Below are positions 39,581 to 47,974 of a DNA stretch of 64,000 nt, piece by piece. The notes under the pieces were generated by a model. That model ran no database searches. It saw nothing but the letters and a program-made list of their open reading frames with translations, and was not told where the DNA came from. The position numbers were made by a program, and so were the translations under genes. The DNA comes from Streptomyces niveus (GTDB lineage: Bacteria > Actinomycetota > Actinomycetes > Streptomycetales > Streptomycetaceae). The stretch lies in NCBI RefSeq assembly GCF_001723055.1, contig NZ_MDCR01000040.1, positions 62,001-126,000 on the forward strand. Reading direction: 5' to 3'. Each line of letters opens with the position of its first letter. The first letter of the stretch is position 1.

Positions 39581-41080
39581 ATGTCGCAATCCTCACGGCA
39601 GCAGAGCCTGGGCCACGGGGACGAGGGGGACGCCGGAAAGAATCCCGCGCCCACCCGGCTCACCCGGAGCCCCGGCATCACTCTCGCACTCATCGTGTCC
39701 TGCGAGTTCATGCTCCAACTCGACACCACGATCATGAACGTGGCACTGCCCACCGTCCAGGACGACCTGGGCTTCAGCCGGACCGGTCTCTCCTGGGTCA
39801 TCAACGCCTTCCTCCTTGCCTTCGGCGGTCTGCTGCTGCTCGGCGGCCGGGCGGGCGACATCCTCGGTCACCGCAAGGTGTTCATCGCCGGCACGGTGCT
39901 CTTCACCCTCGCCTCCGCGCTGGGCGGTCTGGCGCCGACCGCGGAGACCCTGGTGGTGGCCCGTGCGCTCCAGGGCATCGGTGCCGCACTGGCGGCGCCC
40001 ACCGGAATCGCGCTGCTGGCCACCAACTTCGAGGAGGGCAAGGCCCGTAACCGGGCCTTCGCCATCTACTCGACGGTCGCCGGTTCGGGTCTCGCGCTCG
40101 GCCTCGTCCTCGGCGGCGTCCTCACCACCGGGCTCTCCTGGCGCTGGGTGCTCTTCATCAACATCCCCTTCGGTGCGCTCGTCGTGGCGCTGGCTCCGCG
40201 CTTCATCAACGAGACCGGGCGCAATCCCGGCCGCTTCGACATCGCGGGCGCGCTGACCTCGACGGCCGGTATGACGGCCCTGGTCTACGGCTTCATCCGG
40301 GTCTCCGAGCACTCGTGGGGCGACACGCTCGCCCTCGTCTCGTTCGCCGTCGGCGTGGTGCTGATGGCGGTCTTCATCGCCGTCGAGAAGCGCGCGGACC
40401 AGCCGATCATGCCGCTGCGGCTGTTCACCCGCCGTACGAGGGCGGGCGCGTACATCAATCTGCTGCTCATCGCCGCGACGCTGACGAGCATGTGGTTCTT
40501 CCTGGTGCAGTTCCTCCAGGGCGTGCTCGACTACGGCCCGCTGGTGACCGGGCTGGCGTTCCTGCCGATGGCGGCGGCGGTCTTCGCGTCCTCGCAGTTC
40601 GTACCGAGGATCCTGCCCAGGTTCGGCACGAAACCCGTGGCCATCAGTGGAGTCGTGCTCGTCGGGGTGGCCACCGTGTGGCTGACGCGGCTCTCCGTCG
40701 ACAGCGAGTATCTGACCGATGTGCTCGGCCCGCTGGTGCTGTTCGGGCTGGGCGCCGGGCTGGCACTGGTCTCCCACAACCTCATCGTGATGTCCGAGGC
40801 GGCCCCCGAGGAGTCCGGCGCGGCCTCCGGGGTGCTCCAGGCCATGCTGACGGTCGGCGGCTCGCTCGGCCTCGCGCTGCTCGTCACCGCGCACGGCCGG
40901 GCGATGCGGTCGGCGCAGGAGAACCTGCCGACCGGGATGGGCGAGGCCGACGGCGAACGGTTCGCGCTCGCCGAGGGCATCAACGGGGCCTTCCAACTCG
41001 GCTCCGTCTTCGCCGTGATCGGGCTGGTCGTCGCGGTGTTCGTGGTACGGGCCCAGCGCCCGGCCCCGGCCGCCGGCTGA
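39581..41080 (+). CDS. DHA2-family MFS multidrug exporter (EmrB/QacA type)
   Basis: A 499-residue 14-helix major facilitator. It has LQLDTTIMNVALPTVQDDLGF (motif D1), GRAGDILGHRKVFIAG (motif A), ALQGIGAALAAPTGIALLATNFEEGKARNRAFAIYSTVAGSGLALGLVLGG (motifs B and C, proton coupling and antiport) and a WRWVLFINIP block. These identify a proton-driven drug exporter of the EmrB/QacA family. The divergent TetR gene and two operators show it is drug-inducible. Its stop codon is directly followed by the broken 5' end of a peptide-binding protein gene, which suggests a recombination junction at that point. Confidence 0.95.
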   Translation: MSQSSRQQSLGHGDEGDAGKNPAPTRLTRSPGITLALIVSCEFMLQLDTTIMNVALPTVQDDLGFSRTGLSWVINAFLLAFGGLLLLGGRAGDILGHRKVFIAGTVLFTLASALGGLAPTAETLVVARALQGIGAALAAPTGIALLATNFEEGKARNRAFAIYSTVAGSGLALGLVLGGVLTTGLSWRWVLFINIPFGALVVALAPRFINETGRNPGRFDIAGALTSTAGMTALVYGFIRVSEHSWGDTLALVSFAVGVVLMAVFIAVEKRADQPIMPLRLFTRRTRAGAYINLLLIAATLTSMWFFLVQFLQGVLDYGPLVTGLAFLPMAAAVFASSQFVPRILPRFGTKPVAISGVVLVGVATVWLTRLSVDSEYLTDVLGPLVLFGLGAGLALVSHNLIVMSEAAPEESGAASGVLQAMLTVGGSLGLALLVTAHGRAMRSAQENLPTGMGEADGERFALAEGINGAFQLGSVFAVIGLVVAVFVVRAQRPAPAAG

Positions 41081-41102
41081 CCCCGGGCCGGCGGCGGCGC
41101 GG

Positions 41103-42071
41103 GAGATCCGGCCCGCGCCGCCCCGGGGGCCGGTCCGCTACGACGGGCTGGTCATCGAGTTCATCGACGAGGACGCAGCCCGCCTCGGCGCGCTGACCAG
41201 CGGCCAGGTGGATGTCATCGGCAGTGTCCCGCCGTCCAGGGCGGCCACCGTGGAGGCGACCGACACCATGCGGCTGTGGAAGGTGCAGGCGCCGGGCGCG
41301 GCGTACTCGGTGGTGTTCAACACGGAGAACGGCCCGCTCCGCGACGTACGGCTGCGCAAGGCGCTGATGCTCAGTGTCGATCTGAACCAACTCGTGGACG
41401 TGGTCTTCTTCAAGCTCTACGCGCGGGCGTGGGGCATGCTGACGCCCGCCACCCCCCACTACTCCCCCGCCGTCGAGGGCAGTTGGCCGGTCGACCGGGC
41501 GCGCGCGGCCGAGTTGCTGGACGAGGCCGGGTGGACCGGGCGGGACGGTGAGGGCTATCGCACCAAGGACGGCGAACGGCTCACCCTCTCCTGGCCGTAC
41601 GCGAGCGGCCTCCAGTCGAAGGCGGACATTCTCGGGCAGGGCATCCAGGCCGAGGCGAAGAAGTCCGGTATTCACCTGCGCTGGTATCCGCTGGACGTCG
41701 GCACCTTCATCGAACGCACATCGGCCGGGCGCGGGCTGGACATGTACGGCACCAGCTTCGTCCGCCCCGAACCGGACATTCTACGCTTCTTCCTCGGCTC
41801 CCAGGAGACGCTGGCGAACGGCGGCGGCAATGTCTTCCGCCTGAACGACCCGGGTCTGGACCGGCTGTTGGACGGAGCGGCGGCGGAGCAGACACCGCGA
41901 CGCCGCGCCGATGCCTACGCGCGCGTCCAGCGGCGCGTCATCGACGAGGCACTGGTGATGCCGGTGTACGTGCCCACCTCGCTCGTCGGCGCCTCGGACC
42001 GGGTCCGCGGGCTGGCCTTCGACGCGGCGGGCTACCCCCTGTTCAACGGCGCCGAACGGGAGGCACCGTGA
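41103..42071 (+). pseudogene. 5'-truncated peptide ABC transporter substrate-binding protein
   Basis: In-frame coding similarity to family-5 (DppA/OppA) binding proteins begins abruptly about 20 bp after the exporter stop: VRYDGLVIEFIDEDAARLGALTSGQVDVIGSVPP, then YSVVFNTENGPLRDVRLRKALMLSVDLNQLV, AAELLDEAGW, and the C-terminal RADAYARVQRRVIDEALVMPVYVP. The signal peptide, lipobox and the first ~200 residues of a normal ~520-residue protein are absent. A GTG at 41205 could start a cytoplasmic 287-residue remnant. Without export it cannot serve the transporter. It overlaps the permease start by GTGA, so the operon's original first gene was cut, leaving the rest possibly dependent on read-through from the exporter. 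Confidence 0.8.
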
Positions 42072-43003
42072 GTGGCGTGCTGCGCTGGCTGCTCCGGCGC
42101 CTGCTGTCGGCCGCGCTCGTCGTGGCGGGGGCGGCGACGGTGGCGTTCGCCGGGATGGCGCTGACCCCGGGCGACCCGGTACGTACCCTGCTCGGCACCA
42201 GCCCCGCCACCCCCGAGGTGGTCGCCGAGGTCCGCGCCGACCTGGGGTACGACCAGCCCCTCGCGGTGCGTTACGCCCGCTTCATCGGCCGGCTCTGCAC
42301 CGGCGACCTGGGGGACTCCTACCAGCTTCAGGAGCCCGTCGGGCAGGTGCTGGCAGAGCAGTTGGGGCCCACCCTGGAGCTGGCGCTGGCCGGGTTCACG
42401 CTGGGGCTGGCCGGGGCGCTGCTGCTGGCGGTGAGTACGGCGGGCAGGCGGCGGCTGCCCGTAAGGGCGGCCTCGCTCTTCGAGCTGACGACGGTGTCCG
42501 CGCCGGGTTTCTGGACGGGTGTGCTGCTGCTGGGGCTCTTCTCGTTCCAGCTGCGGTTCTTCCCGGCGGCCGGTGACACGGGCGCGGCCAGTCTGGTGCT
42601 GCCCGCGGTGACGATGGCGCTCAGCATCGTCGGCACCTTCTCGCAGGTCCTGCGCGACGCGATGGAGCGGGCGCTCGATCAGCCGTTCGTGCTCAGTGCG
42701 CGGGCGCGCGGTACGGGTGAACTGGCCCTGCGCGTACGGCATGTGCTGCGGCACGGACTGCTGCCGCTGACCACGCTGTCCGGCTGGACGATCGGCGCGC
42801 TGCTCAGCGGCACCGTGGTGATCGAGACCGTTTTCTCCCGGCCGGGGCTGGGACGGGTGCTCGCCGCCGCCATCACCAGCCGTGACCTGCCCGTGGTGAC
42901 CGGGGTCGTCGTGATCGCGGCAGCCGCGTTCAGTCTGCTCAACATCCTGGTCGACGTGGTCTACCGGATCATCGACCCTCGTCTGAGGAGCACCCTGCCA
43001 TGA
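42068..43003 (+). CDS. Peptide-type ABC transporter permease (DppB-like)
   Basis: A 311-residue permease. The N-terminal MSGVLRWLLRRLLSAALVVAGAATVAF helix, the periplasmic GDPVRTLLGTSPATPEVVAEVRADLGYDQPLAVRYARFIG and TGDLGDSYQLQEPVGQVLAEQLGPTLELAL are classic DppB/OppB features. The EAA loop is FVLSARARGTGELALRVRHVLRHGLLPLTTLSG. It starts in a GTGA overlap with the truncated binding protein and ends in an ATGA overlap with the amidohydrolase. Together with the DppC-like permease and the double ATPase it makes a complete inner-membrane importer, but its binding protein is broken. Confidence 0.94.
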   Translation: MSGVLRWLLRRLLSAALVVAGAATVAFAGMALTPGDPVRTLLGTSPATPEVVAEVRADLGYDQPLAVRYARFIGRLCTGDLGDSYQLQEPVGQVLAEQLGPTLELALAGFTLGLAGALLLAVSTAGRRRLPVRAASLFELTTVSAPGFWTGVLLLGLFSFQLRFFPAAGDTGAASLVLPAVTMALSIVGTFSQVLRDAMERALDQPFVLSARARGTGELALRVRHVLRHGLLPLTTLSGWTIGALLSGTVVIETVFSRPGLGRVLAAAITSRDLPVVTGVVVIAAAAFSLLNILVDVVYRIIDPRLRSTLP

Positions 43004-44232
43004 CCGAAGACCTCAGCGGCGCCCGTGTCTACACCGCCGGGCTGCTGCTGCCCGAGCCCGGCCAGGCGGCGGTGCCCGACGGTGCGGTGTTGGTACGGGA
43101 CGGTGTGATCGCCGCGGCAGGACCCGCCCGGGAGGTGTGCGCGGCGGCGGGCGACGACGTGCTTGTCACCGCCTTCCCCGACTCCGTCCTGCTGCCCGGC
43201 CTGATCGACACCCATGTGCACCTGGTCTTCGACGCGAGTCCGGACCCGGTGTCCGCGCTGCACGCCGCCGACGACCGTACGCTGCTGCTCGCGATGGCCG
43301 GGCGGGCCGGGCAGTTGCTCGACTCCGGGGTCACCACGGCCCGGGACCTGGGCGACAGGGGCCAGTTGGGCGCCGTACTTCGGGAGGCGGTGGCGGCCCG
43401 GGTGGTGCCCGGCCCCCGGCTCCTGACCTCCGGCGCACCGCTGACCGTGACCGGCGGGCACTGTTGGTATCTGGGCGGGCAGGCGGACAGTGAGCAGGAG
43501 ATACGCCGGGTGGTACGGGCGAATCTCGCGGCGGGTGCCTCCTGGGTGAAGGTGATGGCGTCCGGCGGCACCTTCACACCGGGCGGGCCGCCGCCTTGGA
43601 GCAGCCAGTTCAGCCGGTCCGAGCTGGGGGTCGCGGTGGCGGAGGCCCGGCGCTTCGGGAGGCGGGTCGCCGTGCACGCGCACGGCACGCAGGCCGTCGA
43701 GGACGCGCTGTCCGTCGGGGTCGACACCCTGGAGCACTGTTCGTTCGCGACCTCCGAGGGCGCGGCGACCGACCCACGGGCGGCGGAGCTGGCGCCCCTG
43801 CTGGCCCGGTCCGGGACCGCCGTCTGTCCGACGCTGAGCGGCGCCCTGTACGACACCCGGCAGGGCTCGGCCATGAAGAAGGTCGTGGACCGGGTGCTCG
43901 AACTCGTCCTGCGGCTGCACCGGCAGGGCGTCTCCCTCATCGCGGGCACCGACGCGGGCATGCCCGGCTCCCGTTTCGACCGCTTCGGCGAGGGACTGGA
44001 ATGGTTCGGGCACGCCGGGCTGAGCACGGCCGCCGTGCTGGAGACGGCGACCGTCAACGCGGCGGCGGCGCTCGGCCTCAGTGACCGGACGGGCCGGATC
44101 GCGCCCGGCCTGGACGCCGATCTGCTGGTCGTGGACGGCGATCCGTACACCGACCTCTCCGTGCTGCGCCGCCCGCGCTTCGTCGTGGCCCAGGGCCGGC
44201 CGCATCTGCCCGCGGGGCGGGTGATCCGATGA
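43000..44232 (+). CDS. Metal-dependent amidohydrolase embedded in the ABC operon
   Basis: A 410-residue amidohydrolase (imidazolonepropionase-like branch). It has PGLIDTHVHLVFD (HxH metal site), the lysine in GASWVKVMASGG, RVAVHAHGTQAVEDAL, DTLEHCSF (the two later His) and IAGTDAGMPGSRFDRFGEGL (metal Asp). The binuclear site is intact. Relatives are Xaa-Pro/Xaa-Arg dipeptidases or hydrolyse cyclic amides. It overlaps the permease upstream (ATGA) and the next permease downstream (ATGA), so it should act on the imported compound in the cytoplasm, probably a dipeptide or N-acyl amino acid. Confidence 0.9.
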   Translation: MTEDLSGARVYTAGLLLPEPGQAAVPDGAVLVRDGVIAAAGPAREVCAAAGDDVLVTAFPDSVLLPGLIDTHVHLVFDASPDPVSALHAADDRTLLLAMAGRAGQLLDSGVTTARDLGDRGQLGAVLREAVAARVVPGPRLLTSGAPLTVTGGHCWYLGGQADSEQEIRRVVRANLAAGASWVKVMASGGTFTPGGPPPWSSQFSRSELGVAVAEARRFGRRVAVHAHGTQAVEDALSVGVDTLEHCSFATSEGAATDPRAAELAPLLARSGTAVCPTLSGALYDTRQGSAMKKVVDRVLELVLRLHRQGVSLIAGTDAGMPGSRFDRFGEGLEWFGHAGLSTAAVLETATVNAAAALGLSDRTGRIAPGLDADLLVVDGDPYTDLSVLRRPRFVVAQGRPHLPAGRVIR

Positions 44233-45143
44233 CGACCGCCCCCGTTCCCACGACCGTCGCCCGGCGGTTTTCCCCCCGGCGGTTTTCCCCCCGGCGGTTC
44301 TCCCCCCGGCGGTTCTCCGCGCGCGGCCGGCTGCGGCCCGGACTGGCCATCGCCTGGGGGGTGCTGGCGCTGCTGGTGCTGGCCGCCGTCTGGCCCGAGG
44401 CACTGGAGCGGCGACCGCCGGACCATGTCGATGTCGTGCACGCGCTGCGGTCGCCGGACGCCACGTACTGGTTCGGCACCGACCAGTTGGGCCGCGACAT
44501 CTACAGCCGGGTGGTGCACGGCACCCGGCTCACCCTGCTGCTGGGGGTCGGCTCGGTCGCCCTGGCGCTGGTGCTGGGCACCTTCGTCAGCTCGCTCGCG
44601 ATCCTGGGCGGCCGGGCCGTGGACAGCCTGGTCATGCGGGTCACGGATGTGCTGCTCGCCTTCCCCGGCATGCTGCTGGCGCTGCTGGTGGTGGCGATCC
44701 TGGGCCCGGGTACCGGCAACGCGCTGATCGCCATCGGACTGTCGACCGCACCGGGGTTCGCCCGGCTCGTGCGCGGCGAGGCGCTCGCGGTGCGGGAATC
44801 GGGATTCGTCCAGGCCGCTGTGGTGCTGGGGCGGCCGACGGGCGCCGTCCACCGGGACCATCTGCTGCCCAACTCGCTGCCCCCGGTGCTGGTTCTGGCA
44901 ACGGTCAACATCGGTACGGCGATCATCGCGGGCTCCTCCTTGAGCTTCCTCGGGCTCGGCCCGGAGGCGCCGGCCGCCGAGTGGGGCGCGATGCTCGCGG
45001 AGGGCCGCGACTTCCTCGACTCGGCCTGGGCGCTGACCGTCTTCCCCGGGCTCGCGCTCACCTGCTGCGTGATCACACTCAATGTGGTCGGCGCCGATCT
45101 GCGCCGCCGCTTCGACGGCAGGAGCCGCGATGGAGACCGCTGA
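44229..45143 (+). CDS. Peptide-type ABC transporter permease (DppC-like)
   Basis: A 304-residue permease with the DppC/OppC layout. The cytoplasmic N-terminus carries four RRFSP/RRFSA repeats, then the first helix (GLAIAWGVLALLVLAAVWPEAL), the GTDQLGRDIYSRVVHGTRLTLLLGVG block, and the EAA loop FVQAAVVLGRPTGAVHRDHLLPNSLPPVLV. The ending SSLSFLGLGPEAPAAEWGAMLAEGRDFL is diagnostic. ATGA overlap with the amidohydrolase and a 14-nt overlap with the ATPase gene. The arginine-rich repeat tail is unusual for the family. Confidence 0.94.
   Translation: MTTAPVPTTVARRFSPRRFSPRRFSPRRFSARGRLRPGLAIAWGVLALLVLAAVWPEALERRPPDHVDVVHALRSPDATYWFGTDQLGRDIYSRVVHGTRLTLLLGVGSVALALVLGTFVSSLAILGGRAVDSLVMRVTDVLLAFPGMLLALLVVAILGPGTGNALIAIGLSTAPGFARLVRGEALAVRESGFVQAAVVLGRPTGAVHRDHLLPNSLPPVLVLATVNIGTAIIAGSSLSFLGLGPEAPAAEWGAMLAEGRDFLDSAWALTVFPGLALTCCVITLNVVGADLRRRFDGRSRDGDR
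44262..44321 (+). repeat. Four tandem 15-bp repeats encoding RRFSP/RRFSA
   Basis: Units at 44262-44276, 44277-44291, 44292-44306 and 44307-44321 (first unit CGGCGGTTTTCCCCC). They read RRFSP three times and RRFSA once in the permease frame, adding a basic cytoplasmic tail. The period is a multiple of 3, so slippage would be tolerated. Confidence 0.95.
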
Positions 45144-46992
45144 ACCACTGCTCGACGTGGCCGGGCTGCGCGTCGTCTTCCCCGGCGCCGACGGCCCGGT
45201 GCACGCGGTGGACGGGGTGGACCTGCGGCTGGCGGCCGGCCAATGCCTCGCAGTGGTGGGCGAGTCGGGCTCGGGCAAGAGCGTCACCGCGCGGGCGCTG
45301 CTGGGGCTGGCCGGGCCCACCGCGACCGTCACCGCCGACCGGCTGCGCGTGGCCGGACAGGACCTGGTGAACGGCGGCCGACCGGACTGGAGGGCCTTGC
45401 GCGGCCGGAGCCTGGGCATGGTCCTCCAGGACGCGATGACCTCGCTCGACCCGCTCCGTACGGTGGGGGCGGAGATCGCGGAACCGCTGCGCAACCAGTG
45501 GCACTCCGGACCCCGGCGGCTGCTGCCGGCCGGCCGGGCGGTACGCGAACGGGTGCTGGAGCAGTTGCGTGCCGTACAGGTACCCGAGCCCGGGATCCGG
45601 GCTCGGCAGTATCCGCACCAGCTCTCCGGCGGGCTGCGCCAACGTGCCCTGATCGCCGCAGCGTTGGTGTCGGGCCCGCCGGTGCTGCTCGCCGACGAAC
45701 CGACCACGGCACTCGACGTGACGGTGCAGGCGCGCATCCTCGACCTGCTCGCCGCACAGCGCGCGGCGGGTACGGCGATCCTGCTGATCAGCCACGACCT
45801 GGCGGTCGTCGGCTCGCTGGCGGACCGTATCGCGGTGATGTACCGGGGCCGCTTCGTCGAAGAGGGCCCGGCCGCTCAGCTGCTCACCGACCCGGCCCAT
45901 CCCTACACCCGTACGCTGCTCGACGCCGTCCCTTCCCGCCGGCCGCGCGGGGCACGGCTGTCGCTCCCCGTGGCACGCACGGAGCCTGAGCGCTCCGGCG
46001 GATGCGACTTCGCGCACCGCTGCCCGCTCGTCGAGGACGGCTGCCGCACCTCCGAGCCGGCCCGGCACGAGGTGACGGACGGGCACAGCGCGCTCTGCCG
46101 CCGGCTCGGGGTGCCACTGCCGCGCCCGGCGGACACCGCCGCCGCCCCCACCCGGCCGGTCAGCTCCGGAACACCGCTGCTTGAGGCGAAGGGGCTCACC
46201 AAGTCCTTTCCGGGGCCGGGGCATTCGCGACGGACCGTGGTGCGGGACGTGTCCTTCTCGCTGTACGCCAGGGAGACACTCGCCGTCGTCGGCGAGTCCG
46301 GCTCGGGCAAGACGACCACGGCGCAGCTCGCGCTGGGCCTGCTGGAGCCGGACGCGGGCTGGGTGCGGCTGCGGGGCGAGCCGTGGTCGGGGGTGCCCGA
46401 GCGGACAAGGCGGGCGGCGCGGCGGCGGCTCCAGCATGTGCAGCAGGATCCGCTCAGCTCCTTCGATCCGCGCTACACCGTGGAGCGAGTCGTGGCCGAG
46501 GCGTTCGGCACCCCCGACCGTGGCACGGTCCGCCGCCAACTGCCTCGGATCGGGGAGCTGTTGGAGTCGGTGGGGCTGGATCCGGCCCTGCGTACCCGGC
46601 GGCCGGGCGAGTTGTCCGGCGGACAGCGGCAGCGGGTGGCGATCGCCCGCGCCCTGGCGACCGACCCCGAACTCCTGGTCTGCGACGAGCCGGTGTCGGC
46701 GCTGGACGTCTCGGTGCAGGGCCAGATCCTCGACCTCTTCCGCGACGTGCAGCAACGCACGGGCGTGGCCCTGCTGTTCATCTCGCACGACCTCGGTGTG
46801 GTGGGACACGTCGCCGACCGAGTGCTGGTCATGCGGGAGGGTGAGCTGGTGGAGTCGGGCCGGGTGGACGACGTGTTCGGCAGCCCGGCCCATCCGTACA
46901 CGCGCTCCCTGCTCTCCGCGTTGCCCCGGCTGCCCGAGCCGGAGCCGGAGGGCCCGCGGACGGCACCACCGAGAGGTGCGCACGCCCGGTGA
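45130..46992 (+). CDS. Double ABC ATPase for the peptide transporter (DppD-DppF fusion)
   Basis: A 620-residue protein with two complete nucleotide-binding domains. Domain 1 has GESGSGKSVTARALLG, signature LSGGLRQRALIAAAL, Walker B VLLADEPTTALD and the oligopeptide extension HRCPLVEDGCRTSEPARHEV, whose Cys/His pattern suggests the iron-sulphur or zinc-like motif of DppD proteins. Domain 2 has GESGSGKTTTAQLALG, LSGGQRQRVAIARAL and LLVCDEPVSALD. Both are intact, so the ATPase should be active. ATG 45130 has AGGAG upstream and overlaps the permease stop. It ends the operon before a strong terminator. Confidence 0.95.
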   Translation: METAEPLLDVAGLRVVFPGADGPVHAVDGVDLRLAAGQCLAVVGESGSGKSVTARALLGLAGPTATVTADRLRVAGQDLVNGGRPDWRALRGRSLGMVLQDAMTSLDPLRTVGAEIAEPLRNQWHSGPRRLLPAGRAVRERVLEQLRAVQVPEPGIRARQYPHQLSGGLRQRALIAAALVSGPPVLLADEPTTALDVTVQARILDLLAAQRAAGTAILLISHDLAVVGSLADRIAVMYRGRFVEEGPAAQLLTDPAHPYTRTLLDAVPSRRPRGARLSLPVARTEPERSGGCDFAHRCPLVEDGCRTSEPARHEVTDGHSALCRRLGVPLPRPADTAAAPTRPVSSGTPLLEAKGLTKSFPGPGHSRRTVVRDVSFSLYARETLAVVGESGSGKTTTAQLALGLLEPDAGWVRLRGEPWSGVPERTRRAARRRLQHVQQDPLSSFDPRYTVERVVAEAFGTPDRGTVRRQLPRIGELLESVGLDPALRTRRPGELSGGQRQRVAIARALATDPELLVCDEPVSALDVSVQGQILDLFRDVQQRTGVALLFISHDLGVVGHVADRVLVMREGELVESGRVDDVFGSPAHPYTRSLLSALPRLPEPEPEGPRTAPPRGAHAR

Positions 46993-47018
46993 GTGCCCGC
47001 TGAAGCGAGACATGCTCC

Positions 47019-47053
47019 CGGGTGACCGGCCGCCGGGGCGGGCCGGTCACCCG
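47019..47053 (+). terminator. Terminator after the peptide ABC operon
   Basis: A 13-bp perfect stem (47019-47031 with 47041-47053) with a 9-nt loop, 27 nt past the ATPase stop codon. Confidence 0.85.
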
Positions 47054-47142
47054 CAGCCGGGCGTTGGCCCGGCTTTAGCGGCGGCTGCCACCGTGGTGAG
47101 GGCACTGCTTCGCACCGATCCGACGAGCACGCGGGAGCGCTG

Positions 47143-47796
47143 TTGCACACCACATTCGACCTTCCCCACAACACCGCCCAACTCGCCGAAGTCCTCGGCG
47201 ACTTCGCCGCCCTGGTGAATCTGGCCGCCGACGATCCGGGCGCCGCCGCCCTCGTCCATGAGGGGCTGGTCGAGCACGTCTCGCTCGACTATCGCGAGGT
47301 GGACCCGCCCGGCCGCAGCCTCGGCGACTGGGACACCTACGAGAGCGTCATCGAAACGGCCGAGGGGGAGCACGTCGCGACGCTGCACGGCACCGGCCGC
47401 ATCCTGTACGAGCGGTCCCGGGACGGGCACATGATGATGTACTACCGCGAGAAGCTGACCTTCCCCGACGGTACGGCGGAAACGGCCGGGTGGCTGGACG
47501 GTACGGCGATCATCGGCGGGGCGTGGCAGCGTTTCCCGGTGATCGGCACCGGCGGCGCCCAGTCGGGCAGGCTGGGCATCCGCTCCTTCCGGCCCACACC
47601 GCAAGCGCCGCACGCCCGTTACGACTCCAACCTGCTTCTGACGGACACCAAGCGCCTGGACGGCGCGGTCGACTCCCCCGAGGCCCTGGACCGGCTGCTC
47701 GCACTGCTGGGCTCGCTCATCTGCCCCGCCGTGAACCCGGAGACCGACTCGGGTCACCTGGAGCCACCCGCGCGGTCGGCCTTCGCCCGCGACTGA
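47143..47796 (+). CDS. Unassigned protein, possibly allene-oxide-cyclase-barrel-like
   Basis: A 217-residue protein without signal peptide or membrane segments, starting at TTG with GGGAG 7 nt upstream. Its middle has alternating beta-strand patterns (GTGRILYERSRDGHMMMYYREKLTF, TAETAGWLDGTAIIGG, FPVIGTGGAQSGRLGIRSFRP) that recall small beta-barrel proteins of the allene oxide cyclase/dirigent type, a resemblance of pattern only. The C-terminal third (HARYDSNLLLTDTKRLDGAVDSPEALDRLLALLGSL) looks helical. I do not recognise a specific family or function. It is flanked by terminators on both sides, so it is monocistronic. Confidence 0.6.
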   Translation: MHTTFDLPHNTAQLAEVLGDFAALVNLAADDPGAAALVHEGLVEHVSLDYREVDPPGRSLGDWDTYESVIETAEGEHVATLHGTGRILYERSRDGHMMMYYREKLTFPDGTAETAGWLDGTAIIGGAWQRFPVIGTGGAQSGRLGIRSFRPTPQAPHARYDSNLLLTDTKRLDGAVDSPEALDRLLALLGSLICPAVNPETDSGHLEPPARSAFARD

Positions 47797-47839
47797 GGCG
47801 GGCTCCGCGCACCGGCTCACCCGGGGGCGGCACAAGCGT

Positions 47840-47884
47840 GCTGTCTGTCTTGGACGATCCCCCGCGTCGCCCAAGACAGACAGC
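47840..47884 (+). terminator. Terminator after the TTG-start gene
   Basis: A 14-bp perfect stem (47840-47853 with 47871-47884) with a 17-nt loop, between the barrel-like gene and the TetR promoter. Confidence 0.85.
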
Positions 47885-47937
47885 CCTCTCCCTCGCCTCA
47901 CCAGGCCCGACGGGGCCGGTCGCGGGGACGTGCCGAG

Positions 47938-47957
47938 TATACTGGCTAGGAGCCAGT
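47938..47957 (+). promoter_or_regulatory. TetR autoregulatory operator on a -10 box
   Basis: A -10-like TATACT (47938-47943) overlaps the perfect palindrome ACTGGCT-AGG-AGCCAGT (47941-47957), 18 nt before the start of the TetR gene. Binding would block its own promoter. Confidence 0.7.
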
Positions 47958-47974
47958 CAACGCAGGAGTCCAGC

